64,000 nt of DNA. Origin: Sipunculus nudus (taxonomy: Eukaryota; Annelida; Sipuncula; Golfingiida; Sipunculidae). Below the pieces are notes generated by a model that ran no database searches, was not told the DNA's origin, and was given only the letters and a program-made list of their open reading frames with translations. Of the stretch, positions 47,851 to 60,439 are shown one piece after another. Every line of letters begins with the position of its first letter. Position 1 is the stretch's first letter. The DNA lies in NCBI GenBank assembly GCA_026874595.1, contig CM049319.1, forward strand, positions 17,959,101 through 18,023,100, given 5' to 3'. A program made the position numbers and the translations under genes.

Positions 47851-50800
47851 TTTTGTCTAGTTGGGTGAATGGATATTAGGCATTGACTGAAACTTGTTAA
47901 GCTAAGATTCCATATAGGCCTACACAGCTAGGATATATATACGAATCCGGGCTGCGGAATGCGGATAACAATCGAAATTGACTATATATATATATATATA
48001 TATATAAAAGTAAGGTGAGATTCTATGTATGTATGCACGGAGTCGGCACGCGCAATGCGTATCCGGCAAAACGAAGCGCTCCATGTATATATAGCGAATT
48101 TTGCTGGTTCCGCATGGTATACCGGATGCGACATATACAGATAATATGGCCGGTGCATATATTTGCAATCTTTCAACACGCATACCGCATTGCGTGCATG
48201 ACGTCTTATACATTTGATACACGTATAAATAACCTTGTAAGTAACCAGGGGTCATGCACTATGGTGTTAAACCATGTATATTTACACTATATATAATCAC
48301 ATAATGTATCTAACATAACACAACGACACATCTGTTTATATAAGAACAGATAAATACCTATTAAAAGGCATAATGATTAATTCATAATAACAAGTCCCTA
48401 TATACCCTTTGTCCATGTAAGTTTTGGCATGGTTAAACCACTGTCCAACATCCGAAATAACAACAAAAGTACGGAAAGTTTCCGGTTATCCGGACGACAC
48501 ATTCATAAACAAACAGACAACGAATACAGTGGCCTTAACATATAGACCCATGTGTATGTTGAGCATACTAGTATTACACAGGAACTATAAAATGCAGGAC
48601 TAAATGGAAAAAAATCATGACCGAAACGTGCATGTATTCCGACAAGCACCAATATTATAAAATCAAAAGCAAACATTGTATAAAGTATCGTTTTGAAACA
48701 TGAAACGCTATCATGTCATTTTTATGTGGTGCAGGACCCATGCATTCAACCTATATATGCTTCTGTTCTAAACACGACAACCTGACTTGTATTTGAACGT
48801 TTGCCTGAAAGCAGAATATCATTGAATTACATATAAGAAACAAGACATGAAAGAAACCTGATTAACTATCAATTAATCCTAATCTTCCATGCATGACAGC
48901 TCTGATAGTTATGTTAACTATAATTTATATTCACGATCTCGATGTGACATACATGCCACTGAAAAATGGAATTGATAACGATACTGATTTATATGATCTT
49001 GAAAAATATATCCATAGTCCTGATATTTATATTTACGATCAAGATAATTAGTCAGCGGATTTGGATATATGTAACAGATTACCACGTGTGTAGTTTATAG
49101 TCGTATTTAAGGAAGGATAAGCTAAAAAAATGCGTTTGCAAACATTGCCAAAAACTTTGGTTTAGATGGAGTATAAATAAAAGTGTATAAAACCTGAAAA
49201 CTTAAATGGGCCTATATATTCCGATATCTGACGTTTATTAACTTAAGATTATCCCTCAATTGAACCTTTAATAAAGGTAGGCCATGCAGAAAATGGCGAT
49301 CCCATCGCAAATAGGCTGTTCGGTTTGCTTATATCCACGTGTATATATTGATTACATGCATGTGGGGGGGGGGGGGGGGTCCGCATAAATAGTCCAGAAA
49401 ACAATCAAGAAGGACATCTGGCGGCAAGTCAGACGAACCAGAGTTTTGCAAATGGTATTTTGCATATATATATAAAGTGACCTTTCAACTTCGCATATAT
49501 ATGAACCTTCAGTTCCATGTCAACAAGGACACATTTACTATATATTTACGAAGATCTTGTAGCTAAACAAGCTGTTACATTCATCACAGAGGCATTCTAA
49601 GAACATTTATTAGCAGAAATTACTAGAGTTCATTCAAATGTACAGAGTTCAAGCTAGAACATCATATAAATTCTCTTGATAAGACAGGTAAATAGCTGGC
49701 CTTAATAGTTTAATCGATCTCAGTAAAATTAGTCTTAACTGTATTAATAGACTATAGTAGTATCTATAGGTGCATTTCTATAAGTCTAACGCACATTAAA
49801 TAACACCTTATATATATGTAAGATTATCCTATAAAAAGATTATCCCGATTTTCCCTGTATATATGTGACTCCGGATTAGAAAGGTTTTACTGCGTGTTCA
49901 CGTGCCGAGACGTGCCATGTCATGTATTTATTTTTAGAGGTGTTGCGGAAATATTCAAGAGATGAGGTTTCCGGGATTAGGTTAACTGGCTATATTGAAC
50001 AAAGTAATGGAGAAGGCCAGTAATCTGTTCGCCTCTCCTCCTATATACGTGTATGTGCGTTTGTGGCTATTGTAAGGCGGCGCCTGAGACGCGAGTGTGA
50101 AAGTTTCCTAAACACATTCATTTTACATGGATTACACAAATAGATATTGTAACTAAGTCTCACAAGTTGCATGAAGAAATATATAAACAATATCATTTGT
50201 CCAAGGGTATGCTATGATTGTACACGCCTTAATTGTGTGTATATGTGTGTGAGCGAATGATAATTAGTCTTCTTGTCCTTAATGGTGTCACATAATATAA
50301 CATGACTTTCCAGGCGTATACCACCTGGGGGAAAATGGTATAAACAATTCATTTTTTTTTTTTGCGCGCGCGTTTACTTGCAATAATAACGATATTTGCT
50401 GTCGTGGCGTGTAACGGAATACAAACCACATCAGGACACACACACACACACAAACCCGATTATAGAAATAACCGGGAACCCAAACGAACTCATTTATATA
50501 ATAGGCCCCTCGATCCCAGGTCCTTGTGACGATACTGATATAGTTGAAGGGTCTGATGTTCGAAAGCGAACATCCACTCATGGGTGTCAAACTTCGGTAC
50601 AATTTTCACGCTAAATGCTTGAACGATTCTTGATATAATGCGCATTAAAATAAAGATCGTTGGTTCGATAGTTAATGCAGCTCCTCTTACCGTTACGGGT
50701 GTTTGGGAAAATAGTCACGACAATGCTTGAACGGTTTTTGAGATTATGCCCATGTAGAATATCCAAGATGGCTGTCTGGCATCCAGACTGGATATCTGAT

Positions 50801-51690
50801 GGGGCTGTATTTCTATAGCGCCCATACTGGCGTAATTTTTAATTTTAAAATGCAAGAACCTTTAAAGAAAATCTCACCAATTGTTATAAATAAGATCTTG
50901 AATACGTCCCTGTAATAATTGATGAAACGCACATGTATGCTAGTCTTTGGGCATTAAAGTGTGCCTTTGCATGATCGATATTCAAATTAAACTTAACGTG
51001 TTAAACGGGCTTTGTTTTCTAAATGGCTGCACGATTCTGTGTATGCGTGTATCAAATGTTAAATGAACAATGGATAATTTAGAAGGACTAATAAATCAGT
51101 CCGTAATTAGGTTATTATATAGGAGGAAAGGTTTGTGTCATGTTAATGGGTTATGGGGTCACGTGTTTTATACACGCATACTTAGTTGATGAGTACCCGC
51201 GTGCTGCTACGATCACGAGCCCTTCTTAATTTTGCTTGCCATCACATGAACGTGATTAAATTTGACATGGTGACATTAGTTTGTTAAATTACCCTCGATA
51301 ATGATGAAGAATGCGGGCTAGCTCTGCCTGCATCACTGTGATAATTTTTTATTCATTTAACACACATAATTTCTTTATTTATGTTGCCGTGTTTTTAGCA
51401 TTGATTGCATGCACGCATCATTATTGGGCATTTACTTCACTTTTCGGTTATTTCTAATTAACCTCGTTAGAGCTAAGCTGACTTTCAGCCTATCTTTAGC
51501 AATACCGCTCCATGCATGCAACAATCTTCTTTTATGAATTTTGACTGACACTTGTCTTCTTAAATATTATACATTTTTATTTAATCTTTAAACTATTTAT
51601 GACAAAAGGTTAATATAAATGATAAGTTGCCAGTACAAGTGGATCGTCATTCACAAACAGAGCTATATCTACAGAACATATATATATATA
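47851..51690. other. Intergenic DNA, no gene seen
   Basis: A short (TA)n at 47,981-48,004 and a G16 run at 49,364-49,379 stand out. A (GT/AC)n-like stretch lies near 50,440. Remaining sequence looks unique and noncoding. Confidence 0.5.
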
Positions 51691-51692
51691 TA

Positions 51693-52170
51693 AGTGATGT
51701 AGTCGAGTCCACATCATCGGAGTCCGAGTGCAAGTCCGAGTCCAGGCCACTTGAGTCCAAGTCCAAATCCGAGTCCTTGAGGTTCGAGTCCAAGTTCACC
51801 ACCTTCGAGCGAGTCCGAGTCATTTGGAACCTAAGTCCGAGTCCGAGTTTAATACAAATATCATAAAAAAAGCAATTAAAACGGATATTTCAGATTTACA
51901 TGTGCATATTTAAGTTAGTTAACACATGCTTTAACTATGATAGTTAATTTCATTTATAGCTCCCAATGTTATGCAAAACTTGCTATATATGGCGTTCTAT
52001 TTTGTAATATTCTATTTGTAACATATTTGCATAAGTCTTTATAATATGGGAAAGAGTTTTTTTTTTCTATTGGACTCGAGATGGGTTCTGTCTGATTTTT
52101 CGAATTCTTACATCCGTGTCCGAGTACAAGTGCAAGTCAGGGACCCTCAAGTCCAAATCCCAAATCTATG
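51693..52170. repeat. Degenerate GAGTCC hexanucleotide repeat in two clusters
   Basis: GAGTCC/AAGTCC hexamers with single-base variants fill 51,703-51,850; a second, more decayed cluster (GTCCGAGTACAAGTGCAAGTC) lies at about 52,127-52,165, in the same sense. About 220 bp of AT-rich DNA separates them, and they may belong to one element. Confidence 0.7.
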
Positions 52171-52488
52171 AGTGTAGGGGTGTATGTATCTTTGAAGTCA
52201 CGTTGATGAATATGAATAATATTTTTAAATACAGATAAGTTGACAGGCATAAATAATTGAACAGCTGGCATGACTTAATAGGCTTTTTTACTCTATATAC
52301 ATATTTTCTGTTTTTTTTTTTTTTTTTTTTTTTGTTCGTACTTTAACATACACTGCCATTTTTACTAAAGAGAAATTTATAGGCGTTAAATGAATTTTAT
52401 ATAGCCTGTTTATCATATGATAACGCTGTAGTCGGTGCCCTTAAAGTCTAAGAAGATCACCAGCTTTATATAGGTCTATATATACAAG

Positions 52489-52550
<62 letters not shown>

Positions 52551-52875
52551 CATACATACAGCAATTGTATGATGAGAGACATTGCAAATCAGTTAACGAT
52601 TTTGGTCTATATCATGCGTCTGTATTGTAAATCTTCAATCGTCCCTGAATATTTTCTGATTATATGGGACGCGGAGGTGTTTTTGAAGCTCGCGCAAGAA
52701 AATGGAATGGTTGCCCCTTTTTACTAAACATAACCATCATGTGACCTTAGCCTCAATTATATGTATGTATTTTATCGTATGCATTGACGAACCTGACGCA
52801 CATTAATTGACAGTGTTTGTAGCATTAACATTTCATCTGGATCAAATACGTCGGAGAAAGTTTTCAAGTATATAT
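52171..52875. other. Intergenic DNA with (TA)n(CATA)n microsatellite
   Basis: A T-rich homopolymer at about 52,311-52,333 and (TA)n at 52,494-52,545 passing into CATACATACATACA. No gene. Confidence 0.6.
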
Positions 52876-52970
52876 ACAGTAAAACCTCGTTATTACGTCC
52901 ACCATCGGGACCTCAATAGAGTGGTCGCATTTGCAATCTGGTCGTCTAATCGAGGCTTTATATATATAAT
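52876..52970. repeat. pogo/Tc1-like terminal relic B
   Basis: CAGTAAAACCTCGTTATTAC and downstream ACCATCGGGACCTCAATAGA, GGTCGTCTAATCGAGG form TIR-like and subterminal repeats typical of pogo-like miniature elements. The far end is not evident. Confidence 0.5.
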
Positions 52971-53386
52971 GACGGATGCCAGAGGATTTGGTCCCTTAAT
53001 CGGCGGGAGTATATGTGTGCACTACTGAATGTATTCTATTTTTAAAATGTGAAATGTTACGGGAAAGACTTCAAAAGGAAATAACAAAACGGGAAGCTTT
53101 ATACTACAATATTATGCAGACATGAGTATGTAAAACCCTTTTTACTATGTAAAAGGAGGCACTTAAACATATTAGCCTTATCTCTTGTAATGTGTACCTG
53201 TCATCTGACATGTGATAGCCATTATATGTTATACACCTGTAACTCCGGGAGAGGGCAAAAACGTTTCAAAAACTTCCTCGAGAGGTCCAATTCTTGCCAA
53301 ACTTAAATGTAATCCAGTCTGGTGTTGAAACTACGGTACTGGTGTATAGGCCGACATTTGAGACATTAAGCAGTTATTCATACAGC

Positions 53387-53663
53387 TGCCTCTGCCAGGA
53401 AGGTATGTTTTCATCCCCATTCGTGTGTGTGTGTGAGTTTGTGTTTGGCCCCTACAAAACTCACGCAAACATAAACAGAATCTTATGATTTTTCAGGGCA
53501 TTTCAGGAATGGGCCACGGAAGAATCTATTATATATTTTGGCGTGGATCCGGTACACGATCTGGATCAAGTTACGTCATCAAGGAATATTCACAAATATA
53601 TCCAGTCTCTTATGCACGAATAATCCTAAGAATATTTGCTGAATAAGTGAATATGGCGGAGGC
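53387..53663 (+). repeat. Dispersed repeat family R2, copy 3 (most complete ends)
   Basis: It begins TGCCTCTGCCAGGAAGGTAT and ends AATATGGCGGAGGC, so the termini are inverted copies of GCCTCCGCCA. Inside: (GT)n, CAGGGCATTTCAGGAATGGG, GTGGATCCGG and GGAATATTCACAAATATATC, in the same order as in the other two copies. Confidence 0.8.
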
Positions 53664-54300
53664 TTGCATTCATTAGAATACAGATCCATTAATAAATTGT
53701 TTCTAGTCAATATATAAAAAAAATTCTTTCACATTAAAGTGTCATATATACGTGGCACCCCTTTACATGTATTATCAGATACATGAAACTATACTTTCTT
53801 GTATATGGAATATACTATAAAATATTTTCCCATGTAGACTGTTGTCTTAGTAACATGTATTCGTGAATTCAAGTCGCGGGTAATACTTATATGCAGAGCT
53901 TGAGTCCAAAATTTTCTTTTCCACTTGCAGCACAACCTATACATAATTGAGTACGTCATCATACCAATTAAAGAAAAGTTAAAAACTGTCAATTCCCAGT
54001 TTGCATAAATATATCTGCAAACATCCTTTCTCTGATATATTTAATATATAATTGTCCTTAATTTCTACCGATATGCCCATTCATCACATACACCCACATA
54101 CGTTTTATTATTATCATGAATTCGCACATGTTGGTTTTACATGCAGTTGTCTAGGGGAAAGCTATATAAAGTGTATAATGTATATATTATATACATATAG
54201 GGGAGCCTTTCATTATAGTTAAACGCCTCATGGCATGACGCAAACGGAATAAAAGAGAACCTTTAATGTATATCAATGTATCCCTTGGTCAGAAGGAGGC
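53664..54300. other. Intergenic DNA, no feature seen
   Basis: Unique AT-rich sequence without supported coding or repeat features. Confidence 0.5.
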
Positions 54301-54303
54301 AAA

Positions 54304-54304
<1 letters not shown>

Positions 54305-54393
<89 letters not shown>

Positions 54394-54394
54394 T

Positions 54395-54427
<33 letters not shown>

Positions 54428-54440
54428 ATATTTATATATA
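54305..54440. repeat. Long (TA)n tract with TTTATA interruptions
   Basis: About 135 bp of TA repeats, perfect for the first ~75 bp and then broken by regularly spaced extra T residues, which suggests slippage followed by duplication of an interrupted unit. Confidence 0.95.
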
Positions 54441-54593
54441 TGCAAAATACATGTATATAGGGGCAATCAAGAATCACGAGGATAAATACACACATAAACT
54501 TTGTCATTATAATTTACATGCACATTTATGATATAAAGTTTCTCTAGAAAGATGAAAACATATATGACGCCGGTGTGGCATATCACGAAAAAG

Positions 54594-54599
<6 letters not shown>

Positions 54600-54649
<50 letters not shown>

Positions 54650-54782
54650 AGCGAGGGAGCGAGTGAGAGAGAGAGAGACAGAGAGAGAGAGACTGCATTT
54701 TTTATGGGTTTTGTAAAGCAGCGGGGAGCACAGTATACCGGCACACGAGCGGCCCCGCTGGGCATGATAGCTGACACGTACC

Positions 54783-54832
<50 letters not shown>
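54600..54832. repeat. (GA)n and (TA)n microsatellite pair
   Basis: (GA)n at 54,600-54,646 with a decayed continuation to 54,692, then unique sequence, then (TA)n at 54,788-54,832. Open frames over these are artefacts. Confidence 0.9.
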
Positions 54833-54838
<6 letters not shown>

Positions 54839-57050
54839 AAAATCACAGAAACAAATAGCTGATTGACTGACGAATCTTGAACCATCAGTCACACTGCATG
54901 CAATGGGCTCGGATTTTATCACACACTCAATTTATGATAAAGAAATTTATAGACTTTCAATGAGATTTAGAGTCTATTACTGTTACTACATATAATATAA
55001 TAACGGAGCAGACAGTCCCACATAAAGTAATAAAAACTGCAAATAAAGGTAACGGGTTAATGCAGTTTTGATGGACCTCATTTCATGTATTGATATAAAG
55101 GTTTGACCGAGACAATGACGAATCAACCACGTGACACGTGCCACAAGAAAATGACAATCAATGAGTGTAGGATAAAGCAAGCTTTGTAAACTTAAATGTA
55201 TCCTACCGTTGATGATATATGATATAATACTTGGATGATATATAATAAACAATAAATATATTCATATCGTATATAATTATATATGGCATGACTCTAAATA
55301 CAACAGGTATAAATAAAATGTAAACACACACACACACACATATAATTGTGAGAACATGTTACTTAGCCTACATATTTTGTTGCAACTCAAGTTTTACGCA
55401 CGCACCAGGCTTGTATACCATGGTGAGCACCATTCAAATGAACCTATTGTATACTTGTCAAGGACTGCTAGTTCACAGATTGATAAATTACATTTTGAGG
55501 TTATCAGGTATGTTTAATTATAGCTTCTATAGTACAATATACCAGTCATGTGTTTTAAGAGACCCTCTATACATTTAAACCACCTAACCAAAGTGCCAGT
55601 CGCTGTGCCCGTGTCACTCGAACATGTATCATTAATTAAAGTACACGCCTAGCTTGTATATTTAACTATTAATACCGAACAAATGTTACCAACATAACCT
55701 TACCAGGAACTTTATATGCTGAATAACCAGTAGAATGATTTATAAGCTTACTTTAGATGGTATTCCCGCAGTGTCCCTTGGGCTGTATATAGCTGATGTA
55801 CGTAGCAGGCACTATCCGTGTAATATAGGTATATAATTTATCCCGTGTCTATATAGTCCCTTGGATCGCTGGTGACGGGATTTGAGCGGTTTTGGTCACA
55901 TGTATTCCGGAATATTCATTATTTAACCGGGTATCGGGTCCTGATGCAAACTTTGGACCTGACCTGGTGTAATATAATCTGCCTGAACATCAGTCCCCTA
56001 TACGGAATCCCTTGTGTCACTTATTGTACGGTAGCCTAGTCTAATAGATAAGGGTTGACGGTGTCCGGTTCATCGCTGGCTTTTTAACATTCACCATTGC
56101 TCGGGTCAGTTCCCAACTGTCATCTGTCATGTATACGTTTTCAACTCATCAATTACAAACTGAATGTTAAGGAACGTTATAATAAATAATTACATACCCT
56201 CTCCATCATTTAACTCTTATGATGACTCATAAGACTCTTTAATTAAATTCAAAATCTTAATAATTCAAATCTCTCGTTGTAACAATCTAAAAGTCAATAA
56301 AAAACTGATGTAGATTCGTTAAAACACAAAAAAAATATTTTACGGATATACAATGCTTACCTTTAGTAAAGGCTTGACGGTTCTCTGCCATACACAAAAC
56401 ATGAATGTCGCATCAGCGCAATAAACTTCCAAAAACTGCCGAGCATTTGAAGTGGGCGTCAACTTGATGACAGATAATCAGTTCAAACCCTCGGAAATTT
56501 TAAGGGGATTCTATAGTGACATTACTGAAGAAAATGACTCGATCGGTGGTGAATAAAGAGGTTGGTGGCCTGTCACAATGTATACCGCCATGCGGGCCGG
56601 TATAGGTGTGTACCTCCTGTTATCTCCATTAACTTGCAGCTGTCTGATGCATGCTAGCAATAAGTTCCGTGCAGTTAGGCCAACACAAACAAACCCGGGG
56701 CCATTAGCCCGTCCATTACCCTCAATATTACTCTAAAATTTTCTTCATACCATAATAGACCAGGAAGGCTGGGGGAAAGGCCGGTATATGCATATCATTA
56801 TATATAGAGTTCTTATTTTCATTCAGTTTAAAACCCCGTGTCGATATGTCTGTTTTCTTCCAAATACATCTTGTTTTGAATACATGTCGTTTTAGGTCAG
56901 CTGATTGTGTTGGGTCATTAACAAAGATGACACTTTTCTCTGTTCAGCAGACGATGCCATTATGACGACATGCATTGTTCCCGGCTTCCCACCGTGTCGG
57001 TCTAATGGCGTAAATTGTAAATGTCACAAAAAAATTAAGCCTATTGTTTG
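54833..57050. other. Intergenic DNA, tandem E-boxes at 55.13 kb
   Basis: Two CACGTG palindromes one base apart lie at 55,128-55,140. No other feature supported. Confidence 0.5.
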
Positions 57051-57053
57051 CTC

Positions 57054-57090
57054 GTATTTTATTTTTATTTTTATTTTTATTTTTATTTCT
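57054..57090. repeat. (TTTTTA)n hexanucleotide repeat
   Basis: About six units of TTTTTA. It gives Phe-Ile and Lys-Asn/Lys-Ile repeats in spurious frames. Confidence 0.9.
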
Positions 57091-58043
57091 ATTTTTCTTC
57101 CGGAAATTCCGGGTTCTAAGTGCTGAGTACAAGTTCTGAATTTAATGTATATATAGTAATTATCAAAACTGCATTCCACAAAACACACACACACAACTGC
57201 ACAGGTGGACATGGATATACTGCGATAGAATTATAGCCTGACAGATGTGGTTAGTGGTTACCCATGAAAAGGGCTGAGAAAATGCATAAAATCATTGATG
57301 CATTGAACCAAAGTCGACCATTACTCGATACATAACCGAATCGGAAGCGACATAGACTAATTTTAATCATTGCGTTTACAGTGATCTTTGTTATCTCTAG
57401 CACACACCTGATAACATGATATAAGTATATAGCAGTAATCTTTTTATTATTAAATCCGTTATATGGTTTTAGTTTGAACGATGATGACACACCAACCCTT
57501 GAAATAGTTGCGAGAGATGAACCAGTCACGCTTTGAAAAGGGCACGGAGTCTCACGGTGGAACTCGATGTGCGGATAGATTTTGGTGGCGATTGGACCCG
57601 TATTGACCCAGAAGGCACAACAACACTCTTGATTTACCACGCCCAGGCCGGTGAATAGTATATGCATGTATAAAGTAGGCTTATTGTATAGTGTGGATTT
57701 GGACCAAAGCCATATGCATCAAGTTCGAAGCAATAACACGTATATAATATGAAACTGGAACATAGGGTCTCCACAACAGCACTGTAATTCCTTTTATATG
57801 AAACCTTTCTTAAATGAAACAGAAAATGCAACCCAAAAGCATGTCCTATAACATCACTAATGGATTAATTGTATACGATAAACTGCAGTGTCTACGTAAT
57901 TACAAGTAATTCTGGTCTAAGTGCATGATAACTATCAGCATATATTGAAACAGAGGCGAGATGTAACGTAATAAATATAAGCTTAAACACCTTTTTATAA
58001 AATATATATGTGAGAGAAGTCGGAGGCTTTTTATTTATTCAAA

Positions 58044-58142
<99 letters not shown>

Positions 58143-58421
58143 CATATGTGAATGATTAATTCAAGATATACGAAATACATTTAAATATATAATAACATAC
58201 GTGAATAAATGACATAAGACAAACTTGCCGCTAGTTTAACACTTTTATGTATTTTGTTTTCATTTGGAATGATACTGAAGACAAAATAAAATCTCTTTAT
58301 ATTCTATATTTCTGACTTCAATATTTCTGACTTCGAGGTAATATACTTACTTTTATAAAAAAAATATAATTATGAGTATGCGTATGATGTATATACATGC
58401 GTGAATATAATTAAATGTACA

Positions 58422-58467
<46 letters not shown>

Positions 58468-58590
58468 AAATATTGACACAAAATTATATGATTAACATAT
58501 GATTTGAGCAGCAACACATGCAATAAATTCCTTTACAACTTTCATATATACAGGATGTTAAACATATTTGGCCTTTAATCATTTACATTT
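57091..58590. other. Intergenic DNA with large (TA)n tracts
   Basis: (TA)n at 58,047-58,138 (with one TG break) and 58,427-58,464. A 138-codon open frame on the minus strand at 57,251-57,667 has no recognisable domain and is not called. Confidence 0.5.
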
Positions 58591-58740
58591 AAATCCGTAC
58601 GCTCGGCCTTGTAACTGCGGAACACAAACGTGCAGCTGTTATCTATCACGCCCCGGGGTCACGTGTGCTCGCTGCCGGACACGCGCAGACCGCAGACACA
58701 GATCTTAGCCACCACTGAACAAAAGGTCACACGCAATCAT
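58590..58740. promoter_or_regulatory. CpG-richer patch with E-box, GATA and CACGTG sites
   Basis: In strongly AT-rich surroundings this 150-bp patch holds CAGCTG (58,633-58,638) directly followed by TTATCT (inverse of AGATAA), a CCCCGGGG palindrome and CACGTG (58,660-58,665). Composition and motif density suggest a regulatory element, but no linked gene is visible. Confidence 0.3.
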
Positions 58741-58835
58741 AAACAACTGTAAACAGTTGTGATTTAAAATCTAAAATGTTAACTGCCGTCATTTTGTTAT
58801 GCCTCCCATGCATAAATATGAAACCTGTATTCATG

Positions 58836-58838
<3 letters not shown>

Positions 58839-58886
<48 letters not shown>
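58839..58886. repeat. (TA)n microsatellite
   Basis: Perfect TA run; the Ile-Tyr frames across it are artefacts. Confidence 0.95.
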
Positions 58887-58889
<3 letters not shown>

Positions 58890-60430
58890 CTTTCTATACA
58901 ATCTTTGTTGTTAACCATGCATGAACTGTATATGTCATGTTTTGTTCACAGAAAACCCGACGTTTTCACATATCAGCGCCACCTGCCGATCACGCATACA
59001 AATACACGGCATCCGTTTCACAAACAGGCCGCATAGGCAATCGGTCTTCACTGCTTTGATACTAAGACTAATTTATGCGGGCTCCGGAGGTTTTGGTTGC
59101 GGTATCTGTCTTGGTCTCATCCTCAAAATGACCTCTGCTCTGCATGGCCTCGACTTAAGACGAAAGTATGAATTTAAGGCTTTCAGACTGCCACAAGCAT
59201 CACATACATGTGTGATTCCGTTTCTGTTTGACGTTTTTCCTTTCCTCAGCAAAAAGTCATTATAGTCAAATCACATTGTTTGTTTCGTTGTCTTTCTTTT
59301 AGTCTGGTTGCAATACAAAACCAACAATTCACTGATTTTTCTATGACTTTCCTAATTTCTATTCTGATAGGCTTCTCAAAGTTGAGTGTCAAGGTGACCC
59401 TGGAGAATTTATATCTGGAGGGTTTCCAGGTGCTGGTCGGTCGAACAGCTCAGAAAAGTGCTCGGTCCATCTGTTAATTTACCCAAGACGAAGAAAAGCG
59501 TTTCTTGTATGTCTTAAATATCCTTTTTGCGTAAAGTATCTTCGGGTTAACTTTCTATGTTATCTTATGCTCCCAGGATCTCTTTATAACAGCTTGTTCT
59601 GCCTAACCGTAGATACACGACTCAGTAGGCTTGTAAGTCTGTACTTGATTCGTGACACAAGGCAAAGAAGAGGACTCACCCTAATAGCCTTCAAGCCTAT
59701 TGCATCAATACCATGGTAAACAGTGGGTTATCTTAACGTTAGGCTACAAGTGATAAATTGACATACAGAAAATACATGCGAGCTTCAAATCCATTTCTAT
59801 GGTGAACGGTCAAATGCTGTGTGAATAGGGCCATCGTGAAGTAACCCATGCGGAACATGCTTGTGTTCATGTGGTATGATATTCAACGCACATGCAGATG
59901 GCTTTACCAATATACTGAGTTAAAACGGAATTTTTCCCGCACATGTTAGGTGTTGTTAGAAAATACACAAACATATGGAACGATTGGTCAGGTAATTGTA
60001 AGTGTCAGTGTACCTGTACTTCCTCAGACGTTGTCAAAAATGAAAAAAAAATATGCTTGTATCCTCATAGTGCGCCTCCATAAAATATGTAAAGGCACTC
60101 TGACGTTGGTTGGCGCTAGTTCTTGATGTCCACCAAGGTTGCCGGTGTAGTCCCTCTTGTCCGCCCTTATGCTCCTCTTCACGTCCCGTCAGGCTTCTAT
60201 GTACGGGTCAGTTAACCACCGAACAGTATGTGTAAGATCTAAGCCGTGTTGCCATGGAACCAGGGACTGTCGTTGGTTAAGCTGTGCACTGGAGAGACAA
60301 CTGGTTAGGAATATTCAGATTATTCCTACAATAGTTAAACCGCAAGCAGAAGGCTATTGATCTCTAGACACTAAACCCTGGAGACAGAAGTCCCGGTACA
60401 ACGTTGGAGAAACTGAGTCGAGTCTAGATC
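58887..60430. other. Intergenic DNA, possibly including decayed upstream parts of the Gypsy relic
   Basis: No gene supported. Two open frames (58,921-59,265 and 60,157-60,360) lack recognisable domains. The segment just before 60,440 could be degraded gag/PR of the following relic but carries no DTG or knuckle. Confidence 0.4.
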
Positions 60431-60439
60431 GGTAAGTTC

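Noticed and set aside
57251-57667. 138-codon minus-strand open frame
   Set aside because: Longest unexplained frame outside recognised genes, but has no recognisable domain or splice context and lies in AT-rich intergenic DNA.
58921-59265. 114-codon open frame with a GSGGFGCG stretch
   Set aside because: Glycine motif alone is not evidence; no domain, and the start lies beside a microsatellite.
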